Virus record (IMG/VR): IMGVR_UViG_3300046002_005298
Span: 1-21,420 of that record
From: a virus
Length of the DNA: 21,420 nucleotides
Direction: 5' to 3' (one strand)
Shown here: in pieces, positions 13,203 through 20,876 of the stretch
Position numbering within the stretch: position 1 is the first letter of the stretch
Layout: each line of letters starts with the position of its first letter
Notes under the pieces: model-generated
Databases searched by the model: none
Told to the model about the DNA's origin: nothing
What the model saw: only the letters and a program-made list of their open reading frames with translations
Translations under genes and position numbers: made by a program

Positions 13203-14060
13203 ATGCCCATTGCTGTCCCTCTCGCCATCGCTGGCGCGTCCGTTGCGGGCGCGGCTATCTCGTCCAACGCCTCGCGCGATGCTGCCCGGACGCAGCAGCA
13301 GGGGACGGACGCGGCGGTCAACGAACAACGCCGCCAGTTCGATGAGATGGTTCGCCTGTCTCAGCCGGGTCTGGACCGGGCCAACAGCGCGGCGGGAACC
13401 TATATGCAGGCCCTCGGGCTGGGTGGTCCGCAAGGGCCGCAGACGCAGCCCCGTCAACAGGGATACCAAGGCCAGCCGGGCGGCATCAGCGGCGGTGGCT
13501 ATCAAGGCTCGGGCGGCGGCATGGGGCAAGGTGGCTCGGATATGGCCGTGCAAGCCTCACCCCGCCTGATGACTGGCGGCGAGGACTTCTCGGGTCCGCA
13601 GGTTTACACGGGCGGCGCAGTCCCCGGTGATCCGCAGGTGCTTCCGGGCCAGCCCGGTCAACCGGCGCAGGGTGGCGGCTCGCTCGACATCTACAATCAA
13701 GTCCGCAACACGCCGGGCTATCAGGCCCAACTCGATCAGGGCATCAAGTCCATCGACCGCGCCGCTCCGCTGGTCGGCGGGATGTACTCGGGTCGCCGCA
13801 TGAAGGCGCTGGAGAGCCACGGACAACAGACCTTCGGCTCCTACTACAATGACTGGATGAACCGCGTTGGCGGCATCGCCGGACAGGCTCCGCAGATTGC
13901 CCAGAGCGTCGGACAAGCCGGGATGCAGAACGCGAACAACGTCGGCTCCCTGCTGATGACGGGAGCCAACAACCGCGCTCAGGGCCAGCTTAACAGCGCC
14001 TCGGCATGGACCGGCGCGCTCGGCAATGTGGCCGGTATGGCGGGAGGCTACTACGGATGA
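13203..14060 (+). CDS. DNA ejection (transfer) protein, P22 gp7-like
   Basis: 285 residues. The N-terminal hydrophobic stretch VPLAIAGASVAGAAISS (5-21), followed by a Gln-rich helical part (NASRDAARTQQQGTDAAVNEQRRQ), is typical of the small ejection or DNA-transfer protein of P22-like phages. The middle (about 75-155) is a low-complexity Gly/Gln/Pro region. The C-terminal third carries the conserved NTPGYQAQLDQGIKSIDRAA, GGMYSGRRMKALESHGQ and YNDWMNRVGGIAGQAPQIAQ segments seen in this family. Such proteins ride in the head and enter the host envelope ahead of DNA to form a conduit. An AGGA about 9 nt before the ATG serves as ribosome binding site, and the stop overlaps the next start (ATGA). 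The expanded Gly/Gln linker is longer than I would expect for the family. Confidence 0.82.
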   Translation: MPIAVPLAIAGASVAGAAISSNASRDAARTQQQGTDAAVNEQRRQFDEMVRLSQPGLDRANSAAGTYMQALGLGGPQGPQTQPRQQGYQGQPGGISGGGYQGSGGGMGQGGSDMAVQASPRLMTGGEDFSGPQVYTGGAVPGDPQVLPGQPGQPAQGGGSLDIYNQVRNTPGYQAQLDQGIKSIDRAAPLVGGMYSGRRMKALESHGQQTFGSYYNDWMNRVGGIAGQAPQIAQSVGQAGMQNANNVGSLLMTGANNRAQGQLNSASAWTGALGNVAGMAGGYYG

Positions 14061-15061
14061 GCATGCCGTTTGACTCCTTCCAGCAGGGCATGATGACCGG
14101 GCAGCAGCTCGGTTCCGGCTTGCGTCAACGTCGCAACGCTCGCGAGCTTGGCGGGCTGATGGCCTCGGGTGACGTGGCTGGCGCTCGGGCGATGGCCTAT
14201 GGTCAAGGCGACCTGCAAACCGGGCAGGCCCTTGATGGTCAGGTCCGCGATCAGGCCCAAGCCGAACGCGGGCAACAACTGACCGGCGCGCTTCGGTCGG
14301 GTGACTTCGACGCGGCCTCGGGCTTCGCTCAGACCCCTCAAGAGTTGGCGGCAATCGAGACGTTCCGCAACAACGCCTCGGAAACCGAACGCGCGCAGGC
14401 CGCGCAACGGTTCGGCACGGTGGCGATGGCCATTGAGTCCGTGCAGGGCCTTCCGCCTGAACAACAAGGCGCTGCGGCTCAGGAAGCGGCCCGCAGCCTC
14501 GGTCTGGACCCCTCGCAACTCCCGCCTGACACATGGACCCCGCAGGGCCTTGAGCGCGCCCGTATGCAGGCCCTCGGCTATGCGGAGTACCTGGAGTTCA
14601 AGCAGGACCAGCGCGACGCGCAAAGCCCGCGCTATGTCCCGGCCCTCGGTGGCTTCCTGATGCCTCCCGGCGCACCCGGCGCTCCCGGTACGGGCCAGCC
14701 TCAAACGCTGGACGCCCTGCCCCAAGGCGCGAGGATTCGTCCCCGCCCTAATCAGCCCTCGCCCGCTCTGGCGGCAGGCGGGGGCGAACGGGGCCAGCCG
14801 GTCGGCGTATCATTCAGGACTTCTCAGGAAGCCCAAGCGGCAATCACAAGCCTTGTCCCCGGCGTTCGGGTGACCTCCGGCGCTCGCAGTCCGGCGGATA
14901 ACCGCAGGGTTGGCGGCGCGCCCGGTTCCTTCCACCTTCAAGACCGCGCTCGCGACCTTGTCCCCCCTCCGGGGATGAGCATGGCCCAACTTGAGGCCAA
15001 GATGCGTCAAGCCGGTTTCCGCGCTCTCAATGAGGGCGATCACATTCACGTTTCATGGTGA
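14057..15061 (+). CDS. Ejection protein with C-terminal M15 peptidase domain
   Basis: 334 residues, starting at ATG 14057 behind GGGAGG and overlapping the previous stop. The first ~230 residues are helical, Gln/Ala-rich and Met-rich (FQQGMMTGQQLGSGL), in the position of the P22 gp20 ejection protein. Residues about 240-334 form a peptidase M15 domain: VRVTSGARSPADNRRVGG, SFHLQDRARDL with zinc ligands His293 and Asp300, and GDHIHVSW with the HxH pair (His329/His331). M15 enzymes cut D-Ala/D-Ala-type or peptide-stem bonds of peptidoglycan. The usual Gly of SxHxxGxAxD is Asp296 here, which may affect activity. The architecture suggests a virion-carried muralytic enzyme that opens the wall during DNA entry (inference). 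Confidence 0.85.
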   Translation: MSMPFDSFQQGMMTGQQLGSGLRQRRNARELGGLMASGDVAGARAMAYGQGDLQTGQALDGQVRDQAQAERGQQLTGALRSGDFDAASGFAQTPQELAAIETFRNNASETERAQAAQRFGTVAMAIESVQGLPPEQQGAAAQEAARSLGLDPSQLPPDTWTPQGLERARMQALGYAEYLEFKQDQRDAQSPRYVPALGGFLMPPGAPGAPGTGQPQTLDALPQGARIRPRPNQPSPALAAGGGERGQPVGVSFRTSQEAQAAITSLVPGVRVTSGARSPADNRRVGGAPGSFHLQDRARDLVPPPGMSMAQLEAKMRQAGFRALNEGDHIHVSW

Positions 15062-15065
15062 CCTG

Positions 15066-17702
15066 ATGGACCCGCAAGAAGGCGACATTGCCGACCTGCC
15101 CGATGGCCGTACCGCTGTCTATCAAGGCGGGCGCTGGGTGGTGCAAGGCGGGCAACCGCAGGCGCAATCCGGCCCGGCTGGCATCCCTGGCTTCGTGCCG
15201 TTCCAGTCTCCGTCAGACCGCCGCGCTGACCAGCGCCTCGACATGAGCGCGCAATCGGAAGCACGGCAAGCGGCTGCGGCGGAACGGTCGGTTGAGAACG
15301 ACGCTCGCAATCAGGGTCGGCAGAACGTCCAGAGTGAGACGGACCTCCGCAAGGAGTTCCTGTCACAGCCTGACGCCAAGGACTTCCCGCTTATCGCCTC
15401 GGCCTATGGGAACGTGGTGGCGACGGCCCGGAACGACAGCGCGGCGGGCGACCTGTCTCTGATCTTCGCGTTCATGAAGATTCTGGACCCGAACTCGGTC
15501 GTTCGTGAGCAGGAGTTCGCCAACGCCCAGAACGCGGCCTCGGTCCCGGACCAGATCAGGAACGCCTACAACCGCGTCCTGTCCGGCGAGCGCCTCAATC
15601 CGAACCAGCGCGCCGACTTCGTCCGTCAGGCCCAGTCGGTCTATGGCAACCGCCTTGAGCGATACAACGGACTGGCTGAACGCTATCGCGGCCTTGCGGA
15701 GAGCTATGGCTTCATGCCTGACCGGGTCGCGCTTGTCGAAGCGATGCCCGAACAGCCCGCACCCACCACGGCCCGCGCCGCTGAAGGTGACGGCGTCGCC
15801 AAGCCTGTTACGGGCCGGGTGCAGCAGTACGAGGGCGCGGCGTATGTTCCGACCTTCTCCGGCCCCGGAAGCTCGCCTGACGAGCCGTTCGTCCTGCAAC
15901 GGGTAGAGCCTAACTCTGAAGCCGACTACGACCAGCGCCGCGCTCTGTACGCCCTCCCCCGAGGCGCGTTCATCTCCAACGAGGGCCAGATTTTCCGCAT
16001 GACGGCGGAAGCCTACCCTTCAGAGGGTGGCGCGGTTGACCCGAACCTTGGCGGCGTCAACCTGCGTGAGACGAACATGGGCGACAACGCCCGCGCGTTC
16101 GGCATGGCCGCGATGGAGCAAATCCCGTTCGGGGATGAGGCCGTGCAGGCTGCTGCCGGTGCGATCAGCGGACGCGGCTTCTCCGACACGCGGGATTCCT
16201 GGCAGGCCGCTGCCAGCATCGACAATCAGGCGAGCCGGGGATACCGCGTCGCCGGGGGCCTGTCTGGCGCTGGCCTGACGATGGTTGCGCCGGGCGGCGG
16301 GGTGGCGGGCAAGTTCCTCGCCAACGCTCCCAAGGGTGCGGCGGTTGTGCGGGGAATGATGGTCGGCGGTGGCTCTGGCGCTCTCTACGGCGCTGGCGCT
16401 GCGGATGGTGGGGTGCAAGATCGCCTTGCCGGTGCGCGTGACGGCGGACTTGTCGGTGCAATGACGGGCGGCGCTCTGGCGGGCGGTGGTCGCCGGATCG
16501 GCGAGATGGCCAACACGACGCCCCCGCAAGCCGGAACCCGCGCGGCCCAAGTCCAAATCCTTCGGGACAACGGCGTTTCCCTGACGCCGGGTCAACAGTT
16601 GGGCGGCGTCGTGAAGACAGCCGAAGACCTCGCCATGCGCGCACCCATTCTCGGCACCGCGATCAAGGGCGCTCGCGCTCGCGGCGTCGAGTCGATGAAC
16701 CGGGCGCGCGGCAACAGCGCACTGGACCACATTGGCGAGGGCGTTCCGGCCAACATCCCGGCAGGTGGCCCGATGGTCGATCACGTTCAAGGACGCCTTG
16801 GCGCTGAGTTCGACCGGGCCTATGCGATGGTCCCGGAGATCAATGTTCAGGAGCCGGCCCTGTTGGACGGCCTGTCGCGCATTGGTCGCGCAAAGCACGA
16901 CCTCCCGGCTCCGTTGCGAGACCAGTTCGACTCTATCGTGTCGGCCCGCCTAGAGCGGCTTCAGGGCGCTGTGGCATCGGGCGAAACGGTCGGGGGTATC
17001 CGGTCGGAATTGAACACGCTCGCAGGCGGTTATCTGAAGGCGACAGACCCCGGCCAGCAGGCGCTTGGCCGCATGATCGCAGAGCTTGGCGACGAGCTGG
17101 ACGGCGCTATTACCCGCGCCAACCCTGCTGCCGGGGCCATCCTCCAAAACGCTCGCACGGGCTATGGTGAATACATCCAGATTGAGCGAGCTTCGACAGC
17201 GGCAAACGGTCGTCCTTTCTCGCCCGGCCAACTGGAAAACGCCGTGAAGGCGTCGGACAACAGTGTGCGTCACGGCGCGATGGGGCGGGGTAACGCGCGC
17301 GGCCAAGAGTTTGCGAACGCGGCCCGGACGGTTATGCCTGACCAGTTCGGCAATCCAGGGTCAGCGGACGCCATCGCGGGCGGCGCTCTTGCCGTGAATG
17401 CGCTTCATGCGCCCATCACCACGACAGCCATCGCTGGCGGTCTGACCGCTGCGGCGACGCCCTACTTCATGATGGCCCGGAACGTGGTTGATCGCCTCCC
17501 CGCCAACGCCTCACGCCGTCAGATCGAGGCCGCTGCTGCGGAGATCGAACAACTGGCGACCAAGGACTCCAACGTCATCATCCTGCGGGATGAGATCGCC
17601 CGTCGTCTGGGTGCTGCGTCCGGTATTGCCGGGGGCAATGCGCCCCAAGCGACCGAGCGGCTTATGACCGGAACGCGGTCAGCATCAGCCAGCCCACGAT
17701 AA
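15066..17702 (+). CDS. Large ejection protein (P22 gp16 position)
   Basis: 878 residues starting MDPQEGDIADLPDGRTAVYQG, 4 nt after the previous stop. The layout fits a large ejection (internal virion) protein. It starts with an N-terminal beta-hairpin-like segment (residues 10-30) that reads like a repeat of a small binding motif (DGRTAVYQGGRWVVQGG), then a charged helical part to ~290 and a linker. Gly/Ala-rich hydrophobic segments capable of entering membranes lie between about 400 and 480 (VAGGLSGAGLTMVAPGGG, VVRGMMVGGGSGALYGAG, GLVGAMTGGALAGGG). A long helical C-terminal half follows (ALLDGLSRIGRAKHDLPAPL, LGRMIAELGDELDGAI), with another hydrophobic patch near 785-800. No enzymatic motif is seen. 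The order gp14-like, gp7-like, gp20-like, gp16-like matches P22. The extreme C-terminus is overlapped by a gene on the other strand. Confidence 0.8.
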   Translation: MDPQEGDIADLPDGRTAVYQGGRWVVQGGQPQAQSGPAGIPGFVPFQSPSDRRADQRLDMSAQSEARQAAAAERSVENDARNQGRQNVQSETDLRKEFLSQPDAKDFPLIASAYGNVVATARNDSAAGDLSLIFAFMKILDPNSVVREQEFANAQNAASVPDQIRNAYNRVLSGERLNPNQRADFVRQAQSVYGNRLERYNGLAERYRGLAESYGFMPDRVALVEAMPEQPAPTTARAAEGDGVAKPVTGRVQQYEGAAYVPTFSGPGSSPDEPFVLQRVEPNSEADYDQRRALYALPRGAFISNEGQIFRMTAEAYPSEGGAVDPNLGGVNLRETNMGDNARAFGMAAMEQIPFGDEAVQAAAGAISGRGFSDTRDSWQAAASIDNQASRGYRVAGGLSGAGLTMVAPGGGVAGKFLANAPKGAAVVRGMMVGGGSGALYGAGAADGGVQDRLAGARDGGLVGAMTGGALAGGGRRIGEMANTTPPQAGTRAAQVQILRDNGVSLTPGQQLGGVVKTAEDLAMRAPILGTAIKGARARGVESMNRARGNSALDHIGEGVPANIPAGGPMVDHVQGRLGAEFDRAYAMVPEINVQEPALLDGLSRIGRAKHDLPAPLRDQFDSIVSARLERLQGAVASGETVGGIRSELNTLAGGYLKATDPGQQALGRMIAELGDELDGAITRANPAAGAILQNARTGYGEYIQIERASTAANGRPFSPGQLENAVKASDNSVRHGAMGRGNARGQEFANAARTVMPDQFGNPGSADAIAGGALAVNALHAPITTTAIAGGLTAAATPYFMMARNVVDRLPANASRRQIEAAAAEIEQLATKDSNVIILRDEIARRLGAASGIAGGNAPQATERLMTGTRSASASPR

Positions 17703-17802
17703 AGACCACGATGGCGTAGGGGATGAACAACCCCCACGCCTTGATGTGCTGTCGGCGGGTCCACTTGGACGTATCCACGCCCCACAACGGATGTTTCTGC
17801 AT
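17662..17802 (-). CDS. Small membrane protein on the minus strand, 46 residues
   Basis: Reads MQKHPLWGVDTSKWTRRQH, followed by one hydrophobic helix (about 22-43: AWGLFIPYAIVVFIVGW and on) and ends TAFRS. The basic, Trp-containing N-terminal part and clean helix look like a genuine single-pass membrane protein with the N-terminus inside. An AGG lies about 6 nt before the ATG (minus-strand CAGGCCGG). It overlaps the last 41 nt of the large ejection gene and is the only minus-strand gene between 1 and 20.8 kb. In-frame GTG at 17820 would add six residues (MCYSGR) and, further upstream, a CKVC pair. No family recognised. Independent accessory genes of this kind (morons) often alter the host envelope, exclude other phages or tune lysis; none of these is shown here. 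Confidence 0.6.
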   Translation of the reverse strand: MQKHPLWGVDTSKWTRRQHIKAWGLFIPYAIVVFIVGWLMLTAFRS

Positions 17803-17865
17803 CCGGCCTGAATAACACACTTTGCAGCGTCGGACGACGCCGCTTTCCCATGACGGAGAGACCTG

Positions 17866-20238
17866 ATGGCGGCTGGCCGTATCATCATCCCCAACTGCAT
17901 GCCCGCGCTCGACATCAACGGGAATCCGGTGGCTGGGGCCAAGCTGACGTTCTACGTCAACGAGACGACCACGCTTCTGGCGGTCTATACGTCCTCGGCC
18001 CTGAACGTCGCGCATCCGAACCCGGTCTCGGCGGACGCTGCGGGTGCCTTCCCGTCGATCTTCGCGGATACGTCGGTCGCCTATTCGGTGGCGGTCACGG
18101 ACGCGGACGGCCTTCCGATCACCAACCTCCGCAACCGGGACAACGTCAAGGCGGCGCTGTTCTATGGCGATGACGTGGTGACCGCAGCCGCCGCCTCCGC
18201 AGCGTCCGCCGCTGCCGATGCCGCTTCTGCTGACGCCGACGCCACGGCTACCGCAGCCGACCGGGTGCAAACCGGCCTTGACCGCATCGCTACCGCCGCC
18301 GATGTCGTCAGCGCAGAAGCTGACCGTGTCGCCACCGCTGCCGACAGGGTCCAGACTGGCCTCGACGCAGCCGCCGCCGGGGTGTCAGCCGCTTCCGCTG
18401 AGGGAGCCGTCACCACGGCGGTTGCATCCATCACGGGGGCGCTGACTGCAACGGTCGTCAGTCGCGAGATGGGCGTTCCGGTGCTGACTGCTGGCGCTGC
18501 GGACTTCCCCGACAACTATTCGTGGCTGCTCTATCAGGCGACCGAGCCTCACGCGATCACCGAAATCCAGATGCGCATTGCCACGGTCGGCACCGGCGCG
18601 GTCAACCTCGCGATCTTCACCGGCGACCCGGAAAGCGGGAGCATGACGTTCGTGCGGTCTGTCGCGCTTTCGACGGTTGCGGCGACTGGCGACAAGACCT
18701 GGGCGAACCCCGACCCCGGACAGACGGTGCTTGTCGGACAGTGGGTTGGCTTCAACTTCCCCTCGGGCGGTGTTGCGCCCCGTCGCCGGAATACGGGTGT
18801 CGGTCGCGCCTATTACAAGACCGCCCCCCTGACCACGGGTTCCGCTGCCTTCACGGTGGCGACCGGCATCGGCCTTGAGGCCCGCGTCGAATACACCGCA
18901 ACGGAAACGTCTGTGGTTCTTCCGGGGCTGTCGTCGGAAGTGCGCGGCATCCTTTCCAGCGTAGAGGCGGCTGGCGTCGTTGAACCTGTCTGGACGGGCT
19001 ACGGCGGGCAGATGACGACGGTTGTCGGCACGTTCGGCGCTGGGTCGATGCTCTATGTCGGAACGGCGATCTATGCCGGGCTGATCGAGGGATTGCAGTT
19101 CCGCGTCCCCACTCTCGGCAACGGCATCACCCGCCTGGTTGTCGCGCGCGGCACCCTGTCCGGTCGCCCGGTCATCCTTCGGAACGTCACCCTGCCTACC
19201 ATCCTGTCGTCTGGCGCGGTGTCGATGGTCCGGGCCGATATTGGCGACATCATGCTGGAGGAAGGCGACCACGTCTTCCTGATGTCGGACGATGCTGGCC
19301 CGGTGCTGGGGGTGGGTTCGGTCGCTACGGCTGTGACGTTCTACTTCAGCGCAGCGGCGGCGGGTAATCCCTACGCCGGTATGCCGCTGGCGCTTTCGAC
19401 GACAACCGGACTGGTCGCGCAGGCGCGCTTTTCCCAGAGCGTCCGCAACCTTCAAAACCCGCCCGCAGTCACGCCGACGATGTGGGACATCTTCCTTGTC
19501 GCTGGCCAGTCGAACGCGGTCGGCGCGTCGGAAGGCGGCGGCCCGGTCATCCAGCCCGGCATCGCCAAGCAGTACTACAGCAGCGCGCTGACTGAAATCC
19601 TTGGCGACCCGGTCGGCGGGGCTACCTACGGAAGCCTCTGCCCCGCGTTCGTCAACGAGTATTACCGCCGGACGGGTCGGGGCGTCATCCTTGTCCCCGC
19701 TGCGCTCAACGGCTCGCCGCTGCTTCAGGCCACCCTCGGCGGGACCGACAACTGGTCCTCGACCGGCACCCTTCGCGGGACGGCAATCACGCTCCTTGAC
19801 GCGGCCAAGACTGCGGCGACTTCGGCCAATCTGCCGTGGCAGTTCGGCGGTGTGATCTGGGTTCAGGGCGAGCGCGATGCCGACGCTATCGACGCCAGCA
19901 CGGCGGGCGTCAGTGGCGCGAACTACATCACCGAGTTCGGCCTGCTCAACACCTACCTCAACACGAACACCGGAAACGTCGGTAACCGGATGCCTATCCT
20001 GATGGTTCGCACGGGCCACAAGGACACCGGCGACACGGCGGGCTATGTTGCCATCCGGGCTGCTCAGGACACCCTCGCGCGGACGCATCCCAACGTCTTC
20101 ATGGCCCACACCGGGGCGTATCGCTTCACGGCGCGCGGGCTGATGAAAGACCTCTACCACTACGAGCAGCCCGCCTACGACGAGATTGGCGTGTCTGTCG
20201 CGATGGTCGCGGCTGCTCGCTGCGTGGGGTGTGCCTAA
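17866..20238 (+). CDS. Tailspike with SGNH/SASA-type carbohydrate esterase domain
   Basis: 790 residues with a strong ribosome binding site (GGAGAG). Residues 1-95 resemble the particle-binding head of podovirus tailspikes (GAKLTFYVNETTTLLAVY, FPSIFADTSVAYSV, VTDADGLPI). Residues 105-190 are an Ala-rich stalk with three 14-residue repeats. Residues about 200-530 are beta-rich. Residues 540-790 form an SGNH hydrolase of the sialate O-acetylesterase type: DIFLVAGQSNAVG with Ser549, WVQGERDAD (665-673), and the C-terminal DLYH with Asp762 and His765, giving Ser-Asp-His. The domain should remove acetyl or similar groups from a surface polysaccharide (capsule or O-antigen), letting the phage recognise or penetrate it. 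The substrate cannot be read from sequence. It is separated from the ejection operon by ~160 nt that hold a minus-strand gene. Confidence 0.85.
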   Translation: MAAGRIIIPNCMPALDINGNPVAGAKLTFYVNETTTLLAVYTSSALNVAHPNPVSADAAGAFPSIFADTSVAYSVAVTDADGLPITNLRNRDNVKAALFYGDDVVTAAAASAASAAADAASADADATATAADRVQTGLDRIATAADVVSAEADRVATAADRVQTGLDAAAAGVSAASAEGAVTTAVASITGALTATVVSREMGVPVLTAGAADFPDNYSWLLYQATEPHAITEIQMRIATVGTGAVNLAIFTGDPESGSMTFVRSVALSTVAATGDKTWANPDPGQTVLVGQWVGFNFPSGGVAPRRRNTGVGRAYYKTAPLTTGSAAFTVATGIGLEARVEYTATETSVVLPGLSSEVRGILSSVEAAGVVEPVWTGYGGQMTTVVGTFGAGSMLYVGTAIYAGLIEGLQFRVPTLGNGITRLVVARGTLSGRPVILRNVTLPTILSSGAVSMVRADIGDIMLEEGDHVFLMSDDAGPVLGVGSVATAVTFYFSAAAAGNPYAGMPLALSTTTGLVAQARFSQSVRNLQNPPAVTPTMWDIFLVAGQSNAVGASEGGGPVIQPGIAKQYYSSALTEILGDPVGGATYGSLCPAFVNEYYRRTGRGVILVPAALNGSPLLQATLGGTDNWSSTGTLRGTAITLLDAAKTAATSANLPWQFGGVIWVQGERDADAIDASTAGVSGANYITEFGLLNTYLNTNTGNVGNRMPILMVRTGHKDTGDTAGYVAIRAAQDTLARTHPNVFMAHTGAYRFTARGLMKDLYHYEQPAYDEIGVSVAMVAAARCVGCA
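18247..18372 (+). repeat. Three tandem 42-nt repeats coding 14-residue stalk units
   Basis: Residues 128-141, 142-155 and 156-169 of the tailspike read ATAADRVQTGLDRI, ATAADVVSAEADRV and ATAADRVQTGLDAA. Units one and three are near identical in protein, yet differ at several silent and non-silent bases in DNA. Fourteen residues equal two heptads, so the repeats fit an alpha-helical trimeric coiled coil between the head-binding and receptor parts. Such repeats can change in number and so alter spike length. Confidence 0.8.
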
Positions 20239-20247
20239 CACCGCAGC

Positions 20248-20275
20248 CGGGGAAGGTGTCTCACCACCCTCCCCG
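20248..20275 (+). other. Strong hairpin between tailspike and lysis genes
   Basis: CGGGGAAGGTG (20248-20258) pairs with CACCCTCCCCG (20265-20275), ten pairs with one A/C mismatch, around a 6-nt loop, 10 nt after the tailspike stop. No T-run follows, so it is not a standard intrinsic terminator; it may protect the 3' end of the tailspike message or pause polymerase. The further sequence to 20352 holds one more palindrome (GCCGCGCGGC at 20298-20307) and no visible gene. Confidence 0.5.
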
Positions 20276-20352
20276 ACCCCGAACAGTGACCGTCCGGGCC
20301 GCGCGGCTCGACACCCTGACACCCCAAACCATTAAGAGCGAGTGACCCGCTA

Positions 20353-20586
20353 ATGACTCTCCACGCCGACGCCCGCAAACTGAACTGGTCAATGATCGGG
20401 GTGATTATCGCCCTAGTCGTTCAGGCTGCGGCGCTGATCTTCTGGGGCGGCGGGCTTAATCAGCGCGTGTCGAGCCTGGAACGTATCGTTGCCCCCTTGG
20501 CCGATGGAACCCTCGCCCGACTGGATGAGCGGACAAAGGCCATGAAGGAACAGCTCGACCGGATTGAGCGGGACAAGGCCCAATGA
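20353..20586 (+). CDS. Small membrane protein with coiled coil (lysis region; spanin- or holin-like)
   Basis: 77 residues: a short cytoplasmic start (MTLHADARKLNW), one transmembrane helix at about 13-34 (SMIGVIIALVVQAAALIFWGGG) and a charged coiled-coil tail (NQRVSSLERIVAPL, LDERTKAMKEQLDRIERDKA). This layout, membrane anchor first and coiled coil after, is that of inner-membrane spanin subunits, although the length is short and no partner outer-membrane lipoprotein gene is visible. An antiholin or accessory holin is the alternative. It overlaps the holin candidate by four bases (ATGA at 20583-20586), which supports a common role in lysis. The ribosome binding site is weak (GAGCGAG). Confidence 0.7.
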   Translation: MTLHADARKLNWSMIGVIIALVVQAAALIFWGGGLNQRVSSLERIVAPLADGTLARLDERTKAMKEQLDRIERDKAQ

Positions 20587-20876
20587 CCGACCCGCAGGAC
20601 CCGCTCCCCGAACCGTCGTTCACATGGCGTCGCTGGATGGCCTTCGCTGTGGTTGCGGCCTCGCTCGCCCTTGTCTGGCGGCTGACCTACATCATCCCCA
20701 CGAATGACGCCCTAGGGGCCATACACGCCATTCTCGCCTTCGCGGCCCTCATGCTCCTGCTGTGGGCCGGAGGGGCGTCAGCGGCGGATATTTCGGGCAT
20801 TCTGGCGAACCTGAAGCTCAGGCTTCGTGGACCCCGACCTGCAGAGCCTCCGACCGTTCAGACGGCGGGGGACTAG
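20583..20876 (+). CDS. Holin candidate with two transmembrane helices
   Basis: 97 residues with a Pro-rich, acidic start (MTDPQDPLPEPSF), a first membrane helix at about 18-37 (WMAFAVVAASLALVWRL), a short polar turn (YIIPTNDAL), and a second helix at about 42-64 (IHAILAFAALMLLLWAGG). A basic tail (LKLRLRGPRPAEPP) follows. Size, two helices and a charged C-terminus fit a class II-like holin, which opens the inner membrane at the end of infection to free the endolysin. Holins have no sequence-wide signature, so the call rests on topology and on the M15 endolysin 330 nt downstream. The stop is shared, on the other strand, with the convergent minus-strand gene (CTAG at 20873-20876). Confidence 0.7.
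   Translation: MTDPQDPLPEPSFTWRRWMAFAVVAASLALVWRLTYIIPTNDALGAIHAILAFAALMLLLWAGGASAADISGILANLKLRLRGPRPAEPPTVQTAGD

Noticed and set aside
16020-16898. Minus-strand open frame inside the large ejection gene
   Set aside because: Arg/His/Ala-rich composition, no start signal, antisense to a supported gene.
18385-20322. 645-codon minus-strand open frame opposite the tailspike
   Set aside because: Despite its length it is rich in Arg, Asp and Gly without domain signs, and the plus strand carries intact catalytic motifs of an esterase; it is a codon-bias artefact.
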